NCBI GenBank assembly: GCA_028701415.1
Contig: JAQVQU010000099.1
Span: forward strand, 1 to 5,110
From: Clostridia bacterium
Lineage (GTDB): Bacteria; Bacillota; Clostridia; Christensenellales; DTU072
Length of the DNA: 5,110 bases
Direction: 5' to 3'
Shown here: positions 1-5,110 of the stretch, in pieces
Layout of the letters: each line of letters begins with the position of its first letter
Numbering within the stretch: position 1 is the stretch's first letter
Made by a program: the position numbers and the translations under genes
The notes under the pieces: generated by a model
Told to the model about the DNA's origin: nothing
Databases searched by the model: none
The model's input: the letters and a program-made list of their open reading frames with translations, nothing else

Positions 1-245
1 TCATATACTGCTTTAAATGTTTTCTCCTCAACTCCGCTAATCTCCAACATTTCCTCGAGAGTATATACACCTATTTCTTCTCCAAAAGCTACTATTTTGA
101 TTTCGCTATTTTCATAGAGTGTTTGCTGGGGCTCAATATTTTTCAAATAAATGGGGAGAAATATTGCAAAGGCAATTGCCAGTAGTCCCACAATAATAAT
201 TGAAATAATCGTTGGGGTATTTAATTTTATCTTCTTTTTTTCCAT
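1..245 (-). CDS. Membrane-anchored protein, N-terminal part only (runs off the left edge)
   Basis: An open frame of 81 full codons starts at ATG 243-245 and is still open at base 1. A GGAG ribosome binding site lies 5 nt upstream (251-254), which fixes the start. The protein begins MEKKKIKLN, a basic cytoplasmic segment, followed by one hydrophobic helix at about residues 12-34. There is no lipobox cysteine, so this is probably an uncleaved anchor with the rest outside the cell. The visible ectodomain contains VYTLEEMLEISGV (residues 60-72). This resembles the entry strand and helix of the SUOX-like beta modules I see in the upstream lipoproteins (inference, because the diagnostic later part is missing). 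It lies 114 nt after the phosphodiesterase gene, on the same strand, with a possible promoter of its own in the gap. Function unknown; it is probably another exported member of the same system. Confidence 0.85.
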   Translation of the reverse strand, partial: MEKKKIKLNTPTIISIIIVGLLAIAFAIFLPIYLKNIEPQQTLYENSEIKIVAFGEEIGVYTLEEMLEISGVEEKTFKAVY

Positions 246-273
246 TCTTTCTCCGCAAAATGTAATTTGAATA

Positions 274-302
274 AATATAATTTTTTGTCTTAATTCTATC
301 AA
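274..302 (-). promoter_or_regulatory. Candidate internal sigma-70-type promoter for the last gene
   Basis: Read on the minus strand, TTGATA (297-302) and TATATT (274-279) are separated by exactly 17 bp. The predicted transcription start, near 267, would give a leader of about 22 nt before ATG 245 that contains the GGAG site. The surrounding sequence is very AT-rich, so chance matches are likely. No terminator hairpin separates this gene from the upstream operon, so read-through is equally possible. Confidence 0.4.
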
Positions 303-359
303 TTAAAAACATTATACGCACTATATTTTGCTTTCACTCCAATTAGATAATAACTGCCC

Positions 360-1787
360 CTATCCATTAAAGACATAATATGGCACATACATATCATAGT
401 GAGTAAACATACCATGTTTCCCGTAGGGTTTATTCTCAGAGTCATACAAGGTGTTGTGCCCATGGTCAGGAACAACAATAACTTTGCCATCAAACTGACT
501 CACTAAATACTCGATATAGCTCTCAATATACAAAACCTTTGTCCTAGATGCTGTGGAAAGGGGGCCAAACTCATGGTTTGTATCATCGGGGTCGTGAAAA
601 TGGACAAATATTAAATCTTTACCACTAGCAATAGCTTCTTTTGCATTATTATAGGTCTCTTCATCAGATAGTGCATATGTAGGCTCTACGCTCGTTATAA
701 TTAAATTACCTGTTCCCTCTAAATAGCTAACGCTTTTTCCTCTATTAATGGCATATTCGAATATATCAGGCACAAGGGGCTCTAACAAAGCTCTGCTCTC
801 TCCCTCATCAAAATTTACCCCATTATTTCCAGGAGTTTCTCCTGTTACTATAGCGGCCAACGCAACAGGTGAGATTGAGAGATGGGTAGACAAGGCAATT
901 CTTGCGTTATCCCTCTTCATTAAATCTAAATATTCTGAAAACACTCCTGTTTGTTCCCAGGAAAAACCATCGGGTAAAATAAACATTACTTTTTGGCCAT
1001 TATCAATCGATTCAACCATTTCACTATATGCATCATATATCATTTTGTGAGTACCCGTTGCTATTCCGAATACTTCTTTCTTTGAATCCGCTACATTAAG
1101 TTGTATCCCCCCATTTTCCCAAGATAAACTCTTTAAATCAGTTTCCGTCTCAATATCGTAATCAGTAAAATATACAGTATTGTCCTCTTTTTGAGTAAAT
1201 GAAGATACACTTAAATCTTTTTTCAAAGTGTATTTGTAGGCAACATTTGATCCCGAAAAATTTTCTGCCATCTGCTGATATAATCTCAACTTCGCATTTC
1301 CTCTACTAACATATTCGGTAGAAGTTGGAGTTAGTATTTTATATCCAACATTAACAGTTTCCTTTGCAATGATAGTTATTTCGGAGATATTTTTTATAGA
1401 ACAAACAGGCGGATAATCAATGCTTTTTGCGCTCAAAGTATTTCCATCATCCGAATACAAGAAAATGGTTCCCGTTATTTCTCCTTCTATCAGGGCGCTT
1501 ACCCCATCAGTCGCGGAGGTTATCATTATCCAACTATCCTCGAATAAGAACTTGCTTCTATCAATAACGTCAGTAATATGCCATCCCTTAGTTTTTACCG
1601 TTTCCCCCTCATCATCATAAGTGTACTTACTCAACTTTATTTCAGCCAAATTAACACTCAGTAAATTTCCTTCTATATCCCCATCGATTATCAATAATAT
1701 TTCTTCTGAACCCTGGCAAGCAGAGAGTAACCCCATTATGAGGCCCGAAATTAAAATAATTATTAGTATTATGGATACTTTTTTCAT
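360..1787 (-). CDS. Lipoprotein with N-terminal SUOX-like domain and C-terminal alkaline-phosphatase-superfamily phosphodiesterase domain
   Basis: This 475-aa protein has a lipoprotein signal peptide (lipobox LSAC, acylated Cys24), so it should sit on the outer face of the membrane. Residues about 30-142 form a beta-rich module with GWHITDVID (68-76), ITSATDGV (89-96) and ISEITII (134-140), resembling the molybdopterin-binding (SUOX) fold. Residues about 145-235 are unassigned. Residues about 236-475 carry the metal ligands of the alkaline phosphatase superfamily, closest in spacing to the nucleotide pyrophosphatase/phosphodiesterase (NPP) group: Asp273 in LPDG, Ser306 in the nucleophile position ten residues before TG, Asp401 and His405 in PDDTNHEFGP, Asp441-His442 in PDHGH, and His458 in GKHGMF. 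It therefore probably hydrolyses a phosphodiester or phosphate ester using two metal ions, typically zinc. The start is supported by AGGGA 6 nt upstream. It lies 35 nt after the S-component gene, which suggests the product or substrate is linked to uptake. A phosphoglycerate-mutase-like or sulfatase activity is possible but fits the motifs less well. Confidence 0.93.
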   Translation of the reverse strand: MKKVSIILIIILISGLIMGLLSACQGSEEILLIIDGDIEGNLLSVNLAEIKLSKYTYDDEGETVKTKGWHITDVIDRSKFLFEDSWIMITSATDGVSALIEGEITGTIFLYSDDGNTLSAKSIDYPPVCSIKNISEITIIAKETVNVGYKILTPTSTEYVSRGNAKLRLYQQMAENFSGSNVAYKYTLKKDLSVSSFTQKEDNTVYFTDYDIETETDLKSLSWENGGIQLNVADSKKEVFGIATGTHKMIYDAYSEMVESIDNGQKVMFILPDGFSWEQTGVFSEYLDLMKRDNARIALSTHLSISPVALAAIVTGETPGNNGVNFDEGESRALLEPLVPDIFEYAINRGKSVSYLEGTGNLIITSVEPTYALSDEETYNNAKEAIASGKDLIFVHFHDPDDTNHEFGPLSTASRTKVLYIESYIEYLVSQFDGKVIVVPDHGHNTLYDSENKPYGKHGMFTHYDMYVPYYVFNG

Positions 1788-1822
1788 TAAATTTCCCTAT
1801 CTACAAAAAATATTTTCTATTC

Positions 1823-2572
1823 TTATTGTTGTGTAACTTCTTTATTTTGATTTTTTAATTTTGAACTTTTATATGGATTCTCCATCGATGAATCTAAAAA
1901 GTCTTTAAGCAATTCCTCCTCAGCCACAGTCTTGACCGTTATTAGGGGATTTGTAAATCTTTCTTTGTTTTTGCTCTTTATTAGCCCAGTTTTACCAACC
2001 ATCAAAAATACTAGGTGACCTAATACTCCACCTACAGCCCCAGAAAAGGCTGCTGCAAGTAGCATGAATAACAAAGGATATAATGACAAACTCATCATAG
2101 GCAAAACGCTTCCATCAATTCCACCCAAATTTGCAAGGACGGTGGCTACAACATATGTTCCAGTTATATTAGCCAAAATGTTGGCAAATATGAAATGAAG
2201 CACATTATATCCCTTTTTCGGCCTAAACAAGTAAACTAGTTCTACAAATAAAGCGGGAAGAAGATAAGTGAGAAGTGTCCAAAATCCATGACTTCCTGGA
2301 AGCCCTGCGGTAAGAAGCACAATAGTCTGAACTCCAGAAACAATAAGTGCCGAACCTCTTCTACCAGTCAAAAGAATGGCTAGCGGAAGCCATAGCATAT
2401 ATAATCCTCCGGCAAGAGCCCCTCCAGGTATCCCAATGGGCCCTGTTATCATTCTTACCAAAGTTCCTACAACAACCTTAAAGGCTATGCTGAGTCCACT
2501 CAGCATAGCCAATAACACCAAATCAAAAACTGGGAAAGCTTTTAAGCCTCTTGCTTTTCCTTTTTCTTGCAT
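1823..2572 (-). CDS. Probable ECF transporter S component (substrate-binding membrane protein)
   Basis: This 249-aa protein has about six hydrophobic segments, near residues 15-38, 45-69, 73-91, 97-116, 124-148 and 158-193. Its size, six-helix plan and small-residue pattern AxxxGxxxA in the first helix (Ala22, Gly26, Ala30) fit S components of energy-coupling-factor vitamin transporters. In these the first helix docks on the T component through an AxxxA-type motif. The loop GPIGIPGG (44-51) and the helix LPALFVELVYLF (105-116) recall YkoE/ThiW-type S components, but I cannot assign a substrate. No ATPase or T subunit is encoded here, so it would depend on a shared module encoded elsewhere, as group II ECF systems do. 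A charged tail of about 55 residues after the last helix is unusual for the family. AAGGA lies 6 nt before the ATG. The flanking genes, 36 nt upstream and 35 nt downstream, encode lipoproteins and are very likely co-transcribed. Another small polytopic transporter is the main alternative. Confidence 0.85.
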   Translation of the reverse strand: MQEKGKARGLKAFPVFDLVLLAMLSGLSIAFKVVVGTLVRMITGPIGIPGGALAGGLYMLWLPLAILLTGRRGSALIVSGVQTIVLLTAGLPGSHGFWTLLTYLLPALFVELVYLFRPKKGYNVLHFIFANILANITGTYVVATVLANLGGIDGSVLPMMSLSLYPLLFMLLAAAFSGAVGGVLGHLVFLMVGKTGLIKSKNKERFTNPLITVKTVAEEELLKDFLDSSMENPYKSSKLKNQNKEVTQQ

Positions 2573-2608
2573 TAATAATCCTTATTTAACAGATTTTTAG
2601 GTCTTATC

Positions 2609-3175
2609 TTAGGCTATAGGGTTGATAATTATTGTTACAACCATCTTTGAAACGCTTTTTGAGGAAGTACTTGTCTTGTCAGAAATAAATCTTGGGGCTT
2701 CAAAAACCTGATCTTCATCATCAAAGTCAGAAACAAATGCTCCGTCTTCTTCAAAACCAATACTAATATATGAATTATCAAAAGACGAAATCTCATAATC
2801 ACTATCATAATCATCAGAAGCTATTACCATAACAGAAGTGATCGTTTCGGGTAAATTAATTTTGAGCTTTGCAATAATATCATTCATGCTATATGCCACA
2901 TATACTTTTGTGGTTTCTACCGGGGTTGGTGGATCGCCTATATTCTTGACAGTTGTCATGGATACGTTTTGCTGTGCAATTGCAAGCAAGGTCTTATTCG
3001 TAATAGTCCCTAGAAGATTGGCCTCTTCCTCCGTTCCAAGATATACCTTGATACTTACATCAAGATTCTCTGGAATTTCATACAATTGTTTAGGATTACA
3101 ACTAATCATCAATGTAGCACTAATTACCATGATCAGCGTCAGTATCATCACTTTAAAAAACATTTTTTTATTCAT
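2609..3175 (-). CDS. Lipoprotein with a single SUOX-like module, 188 aa
   Basis: The start is placed at ATG 3173-3175 because a strong GGAGGG lies immediately before it (3181-3186, 5-6 nt spacing). The in-frame ATG at 3193 would put this site inside the gene and spoil the signal peptide. The protein begins MNKKMFFKVM, then a hydrophobic stretch to about residue 24, then a lipoprotein-type Cys26. Its lipobox is slightly atypical, with Met at -3 and Ser at -1. The mature part is a small acidic domain with YSMNDIIAKL (95-104), VMVIASDDY (115-123), an acidic stretch (142-157), APRFIS (160-165) and KMVVTIII (177-184). This order matches the G-x-L-x-D-L-L / A-x-D-G-Y / closing-strand pattern of the SUOX fold, but there is no cysteine in the mature domain beyond Cys26, so a Mo-ligating role is unlikely. 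It sits between the large lipoprotein gene (97-99 nt upstream) and the S-component gene (36 nt downstream). A ligand-binding or accessory role in uptake is inferred; no named family is recognised. Confidence 0.92.
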   Translation of the reverse strand: MNKKMFFKVMILTLIMVISATLMISCNPKQLYEIPENLDVSIKVYLGTEEEANLLGTITNKTLLAIAQQNVSMTTVKNIGDPPTPVETTKVYVAYSMNDIIAKLKINLPETITSVMVIASDDYDSDYEISSFDNSYISIGFEEDGAFVSDFDDEDQVFEAPRFISDKTSTSSKSVSKMVVTIIINPIA

Positions 3176-3180
3176 TTTTT

Positions 3181-3186
3181 CCCTCC
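3181..3186 (-). promoter_or_regulatory. Ribosome binding site that decides the 188-aa lipoprotein start
   Basis: The minus strand reads GGAGGG followed by AAAAA and ATG. This is the best Shine-Dalgarno match in the window. It lies within the alternative longer reading frame that starts at 3193, which is the main reason to prefer the downstream ATG. Confidence 0.85.
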
Positions 3187-3274
3187 ATGTCATTAAATTT
3201 TTATATTGTATTATCTTTGATTTAATTTTAAACTACCACCTCTAATATGATCGGAAAAATTGTCCTACCTTCCT

Positions 3275-4534
3275 CTATATCTTTACCTCAATTTTCTTGA
3301 AAGAGATGCTTTGTGAATCATAATTAAAGGTATATTCATCCCCATCTTTTATAAACTTTGCCGCAAATATCTGTTCAGAACTAATCTCTACCGTGGTGTC
3401 GTCTAAAGATGTGATTATATATGAATCATCTTCGTCATACATATTTAGTAGAAGAAGTAAATCTTTAACCCAGATTTCCCCATCAGTATTTGTGTCATAG
3501 CGTCTAAAAGCGGTTTCTAATGTAACAATTGATGAATTAAATACTGATGCTGACAAAACATTTTTTACCGTCATACCCGCGCTGAAAGTAGGGCCATCAA
3601 ATACTGGAGACCTATCAAGATCTTCTACCCCTTCCTCTTCTCTCTGTACTTGATCCAATAAATATCCCACCGAGTATACTTCATACTTAGTCCAAGCCTG
3701 ATATTCCGACCAAGTTTCACTCTCAGAGTTGTAATCCCAAGCTGAGACGTGCATTTTGTCGCTTGCTTGAGCGTTCAGGATTTCTCCATCAATTAATTCA
3801 CCCAGGCTAAATCCATAATATGTAAAATTGGCTGTACCTTCAGGTTGAACATCTTCAACAATTGAATAACTATCGCGATACTCTTGATCTAAATACTCAT
3901 AAAAATACAACTGGTTAACTGAAGGGGTAAGTAATATATCGGTAGAAAACTCAATAGTCTTAAGTTTCTTTGCCCAAGTATTTGCAATCTGGTCTGGAAA
4001 TACGGCTCTTAGTGCTCCACTTCTTTCAGCAGTATTTAATGAAATTCCATCATATTCTAGAGCAATTATCATTTTGCTTCCTCTTCCAGAGGAGTTAAAA
4101 ACGTCTTCTGTAACCACGGTAACATAGTTGTCAGTTGCGGATAAAGTCATGCTTCCGTAAGCATCTATAGTTGCACTATCTGAAAGTTCCGAAAGAACGT
4201 CCTCCAAATATACTCCTTTCAAACTATGGGGTATAAGATTATTATCCTCATCTCTTTTATCGCTTGCATAACAAGGCTCCTCTTCAGTATATTCGACAGG
4301 GTTCGTTTCATAGAGGGTTTTTATCATTGCCTTAGTTATTAAAACATCGGCTAAAACATTACCTTGGTCATCGATTAGTCCTTTTAACTCCAAAGTATAT
4401 TCATCATCGGTAGTTTCGGCTAAAACATTATCATTTACTTCTGGAACATCATCTGTTTTACACGCAGACAATGAAAATGACAATAAAACAATAAAAATCA
4501 GGGTGAAAATTGCAAAATACTTTCTTTTTCTCAT
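3275..4534 (-). CDS. Large multi-module lipoprotein with SUOX-like modules and an EF-hand/dockerin-like loop, 419 aa
   Basis: The start is placed at ATG 4532-4534, which has GGAG 6 nt upstream (4541-4544) and yields a normal signal peptide (MRKRKYFAIF, then a hydrophobic core and lipobox LSAC with acylated Cys25). The in-frame ATG at 4606 would add 24 residues translated from the structured leader. Module 1 (about 45-197) shows Cys88, KGVYLEDVL (106-114), LSATDNY (131-137) and KLKTIEF (190-196), the SUOX-like order. Cys88 stands before the GVxLxDxL segment, roughly where the SUOX molybdenum-ligand cysteine lies, but equivalence is unproven. Module 2 (about 205-335) has YYGFSLGEL (239-247) and HVSAWDY (262-268), then GPTFSAGMTVKNVL (314-327). 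Module 3 (about 340-419) has GEIWVKDLLLLL (352-363), ITSLDD (374-379) and SFKKIEVKI (411-419). Residues 347-358 also match a calcium-binding loop (DTNTDGEIWVKD). This first gene of the operon is probably a surface binding protein; its ligand is unknown. Confidence 0.92.
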   Translation of the reverse strand: MRKRKYFAIFTLIFIVLLSFSLSACKTDDVPEVNDNVLAETTDDEYTLELKGLIDDQGNVLADVLITKAMIKTLYETNPVEYTEEEPCYASDKRDEDNNLIPHSLKGVYLEDVLSELSDSATIDAYGSMTLSATDNYVTVVTEDVFNSSGRGSKMIIALEYDGISLNTAERSGALRAVFPDQIANTWAKKLKTIEFSTDILLTPSVNQLYFYEYLDQEYRDSYSIVEDVQPEGTANFTYYGFSLGELIDGEILNAQASDKMHVSAWDYNSESETWSEYQAWTKYEVYSVGYLLDQVQREEEGVEDLDRSPVFDGPTFSAGMTVKNVLSASVFNSSIVTLETAFRRYDTNTDGEIWVKDLLLLLNMYDEDDSYIITSLDDTTVEISSEQIFAAKFIKDGDEYTFNYDSQSISFKKIEVKI

Positions 4535-4544
4535 AACTCTCTCC

Positions 4545-4567
4545 AAAAAAAATGCGCGTTCGAGCGC
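4545..4567 (-). terminator. Terminator-like hairpin with U-tract just before the first ribosome binding site
   Basis: On the minus strand GCGC, a 6-nt loop TCGAAC, GCGC, then A and eight T (4545-4552). The stem is only 4 bp but entirely G-C, in otherwise very AT-rich DNA. The U-tract runs straight into GGAGAG of the first gene, so termination here would release an RNA lacking the ribosome binding site. If not a terminator, the same structure could modulate ribosome access. Confidence 0.45.
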
Positions 4568-4591
4568 GGAAAGAGTATGTTCTTTTCGCAC
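4564..4591 (-). promoter_or_regulatory. Candidate antiterminator stem in the leader
   Basis: On the minus strand GTGCGAAAAGA (4581-4591) can pair with TCTTTCCGCGC (4564-4574) around the loop ACATAC, giving ten pairs including one G-U and a single A-C mismatch. It takes up the GCGC that the downstream terminator-like hairpin needs as its 5' arm. By length it should be more stable than the 4-bp competitor, so the default state may be read-through unless a ligand or protein disrupts it (inference). Confidence 0.45.
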
Positions 4592-4674
4592 TGGAAGGGA
4601 AATCACTTTCGCAAAAGCCCCCGTTCTATATCTCGTAGCATAGCCTTAGACATATAGAATCGAACAATATCATT

Positions 4675-4703
4675 ATGATAGCAAAGGATAACTGGATAGT
4701 CAA
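4675..4703 (-). promoter_or_regulatory. Main operon promoter, sigma-70/SigA type
   Basis: The minus strand carries TTGACT (4698-4703), a 17-bp spacer, and TATCAT (4675-4680) preceded by TGC, an extended -10. Five of six bases match the consensus in each hexamer at ideal spacing. Transcription should begin near 4668 and run through the structured leader into the 419-aa lipoprotein gene. No other promoter of this quality is visible on this strand upstream of the operon. Confidence 0.7.
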
Positions 4704-4787
4704 TGTATATTGAGAATTGGCTAACTCATTGCTTAAAGGGTATAAATAATTTTTTGAAAGATTTTTTCAGTAAGACACAATAGATTT

Positions 4788-4801
4788 CGGGGAATATCCC
4801 G
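4788..4801 (+). other. Short GC hairpin in the divergent region
   Basis: The plus strand reads CGGGG AATA TCCCG, five pairs including one G-U, followed by a pyrimidine-rich run that is not a clean U-tract. It could be a weak terminator protecting the promoters from read-through, an operator half-site pair, or chance. Nothing decides between these. Confidence 0.25.
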
Positions 4802-4904
4802 CTTTCTTTATTTCTATAACCCCCCATTAAGAGCTCTCTTTTGGAATCTTCTCAAGGACTCTTTGAATTTAAAATAATTAACCTTCTTATTTTCTTTTTT
4901 ATGG

Positions 4905-4913
4905 TGCTATAAT
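4905..4913 (+). promoter_or_regulatory. Extended -10 promoter element on the plus strand
   Basis: TGCTATAAT is a perfect extended -10 (TGn plus TATAAT). The region 16-18 bp upstream (around 4884-4890) has only a poor -35, which extended -10 promoters tolerate. Transcription would start near 4920 and reach the plus-strand start at 5027 after about 107 nt, or could produce a short RNA. Confidence 0.45.
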
Positions 4914-4992
4914 AATAATAGTACGAGCTTACGGAATAATTATGTCTCTTTCACAAATTGAATAGTTTCATTTTTTTATATGCTTTTTTCTA

Positions 4993-5020
4993 TTGAAATA
5001 TGAATTTTTTATGCAATAAT
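4993..5020 (+). promoter_or_regulatory. Promoter-like element immediately before the plus-strand gene
   Basis: TTGAAA (4993-4998), a 16-bp spacer and AATAAT (5015-5020) preceded by TGC form an extended -10 promoter. The expected start point, about 7 nt downstream, falls on the A of ATG 5027. The base composition makes chance matches likely. Confidence 0.35.
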
Positions 5021-5026
5021 ATACCT

Positions 5027-5110
5027 ATGAAATTATGTTCAAATCTCTTAAAGGTCAAAATAGTACTATCAATTTTCTTGATTTTACTATTATTTCTTCT
5101 ACCACTATTT
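5027..5110 (+). CDS. Start of a divergent exported or membrane protein (runs off the right edge)
   Basis: ATG 5027-5029 opens a frame that stays open to the end of the window, 28 codons. The peptide begins MKLCSNLLKVK and continues into an uninterrupted hydrophobic run from residue 12 to 28. This is a typical basic n-region and h-region of a signal peptide or membrane anchor. No Shine-Dalgarno sequence precedes the ATG, which weakens the call, but two plus-strand promoter-like elements lie upstream. Its divergent position next to a lipoprotein operon is compatible with a related exported protein; nothing about its function can be read. Confidence 0.5.
   Translation, partial: MKLCSNLLKVKIVLSIFLILLLFLLPLF

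Larger units (their letters stand above)
4535..4668 (-). promoter_or_regulatory. Structured 5' leader, possible attenuator or riboswitch
   Basis: About 134 nt lie between the predicted transcription start and the first ATG. On the minus strand I see three mutually arranged stems. The first is an upstream hairpin between 4649-4659 and 4624-4634 (TTCTATAT with ATATAGAA, plus two more pairs after one G-G mismatch). The second is a long stem between 4581-4591 and 4564-4574 with a 6-nt loop, ten pairs and one A-C mismatch. The third is a terminator-like GC stem (4564-4567 with 4554-4557) followed by eight U. The second and third stems share the bases at 4564-4567 and so cannot form together, which is the layout of an antiterminator/terminator switch. 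I do not recognise the consensus of a known riboswitch class in it. Confidence 0.5.
4704..5026. other. Divergent intergenic region without a convincing gene
   Basis: This very AT-rich stretch separates the minus-strand operon from a plus-strand gene start. Neither strand has an open frame of useful length with a ribosome binding site. It holds a short plus-strand hairpin at 4788-4801, an AGAGCTCT palindrome near 4832, a good extended -10 at 4905-4913 and a promoter-like pair just before 5027. I see no tRNA, repeat array or insertion-sequence end. Confidence 0.6.

Noticed and set aside
133..321. Minus-strand 62-aa open frame near the left edge
   Set aside because: It overlaps the anchored protein that starts at 245 with a good ribosome binding site and clear membrane helix; this frame has neither.
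299..493. Minus-strand 64-aa open frame overlapping the end of the phosphodiesterase gene
   Set aside because: It is out of frame with the well-supported phosphodiesterase and its composition looks like a shadow frame.
748..1836. Plus-strand open frames of 66-100 aa opposite the phosphodiesterase gene
   Set aside because: They lie antisense to a gene with intact catalytic motifs, lack ribosome binding sites and show no domain character.
3176..3193. Longer reading frame of the 188-aa lipoprotein starting at ATG 3193
   Set aside because: It contains the strong GGAGGG site within its own codons and has no comparable ribosome binding site of its own.
2838..3245. Plus-strand 135-aa hydrophobic open frame opposite the 188-aa lipoprotein
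   Set aside because: Its hydrophobicity is the expected mirror of Asp- and Glu-rich codons on the other strand, and it has no ribosome binding site.
3176..3274. Possible promoter TTTAAA-16 bp-TACAAT between the two first lipoprotein genes
   Set aside because: The hexamers are poor and the segment is so AT-rich that such pairs are expected. Co-transcription from 4668 explains expression.
4535..4606. Longer reading frame of the first lipoprotein starting at ATG 4606
   Set aside because: The extra 24 residues would precede a complete lipoprotein signal peptide, and they are translated from the structured leader. ATG 4534 has GGAG at ideal spacing.
4942..4965. Seven-codon plus-strand open frame (MSLSQIE) that could be an upstream ORF
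   Set aside because: It has only a GGA upstream, and very short frames are expected by chance in such DNA.
1..5110. CRISPR arrays, tRNA or rRNA genes, insertion sequences
   Set aside because: I saw no regularly spaced direct repeats, cloverleaf-like segment, transposase motif or terminal inverted repeats.

Overview
The window is AT-rich DNA from a bacterium that uses the standard code (TGG for Trp, TAA and TAG stops) and good GGAG/AAGGA ribosome binding sites. Three predicted surface lipoproteins and an ECF-type S component suggest a Firmicutes-like, low-GC lineage (Bacillota or a relative of Mycoplasmatota). This is an inference from style, not a taxonomic call.

Almost everything lies on the minus strand and reads right to left as one probable operon. 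A promoter (4675-4703, TTGACT-17 bp-TATCAT with an extended -10) is followed by a structured leader of about 134 nt. The leader ends in a GC-rich hairpin plus an eight-U tract directly abutting the first ribosome binding site. The genes in transcription order are: a 419-aa multi-module lipoprotein (3275-4534), a 188-aa lipoprotein (2609-3175), a six-helix membrane protein resembling an ECF transporter substrate-binding S component (1823-2572), a 475-aa lipoprotein joining an N-terminal beta domain to an alkaline-phosphatase-superfamily phosphodiesterase domain (360-1787), and the start of a membrane-anchored protein that leaves the window (1-245). The last gene may also have its own promoter (274-302).

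The unifying observation is that the four exported proteins appear to share one module pattern: a G-x-x-[LVI]-x-D-[LIV]-[LI] segment, then a strand ending in S-x-[DW]-[DGN], then a closing strand of the K-x-I-x-x-I-x-[IF] type. This resembles the sulfite-oxidase/molybdopterin-binding (SUOX) fold, although the similarity is visible only as a pattern. A family of such exported proteins, a surface phosphodiesterase and an S component together suggest an undescribed system that captures, trims and imports a phosphorylated or nucleotide-linked micronutrient. The substrate cannot be named from this sequence.

To the right of the operon (about 4704-5026) is a non-coding divergent region with a plus-strand extended -10 promoter, a small hairpin and a second promoter-like element. 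That second element sits so close to a plus-strand start at 5027 that a leaderless mRNA is possible. This last gene shows only its signal-peptide-like first 28 residues before the window ends.
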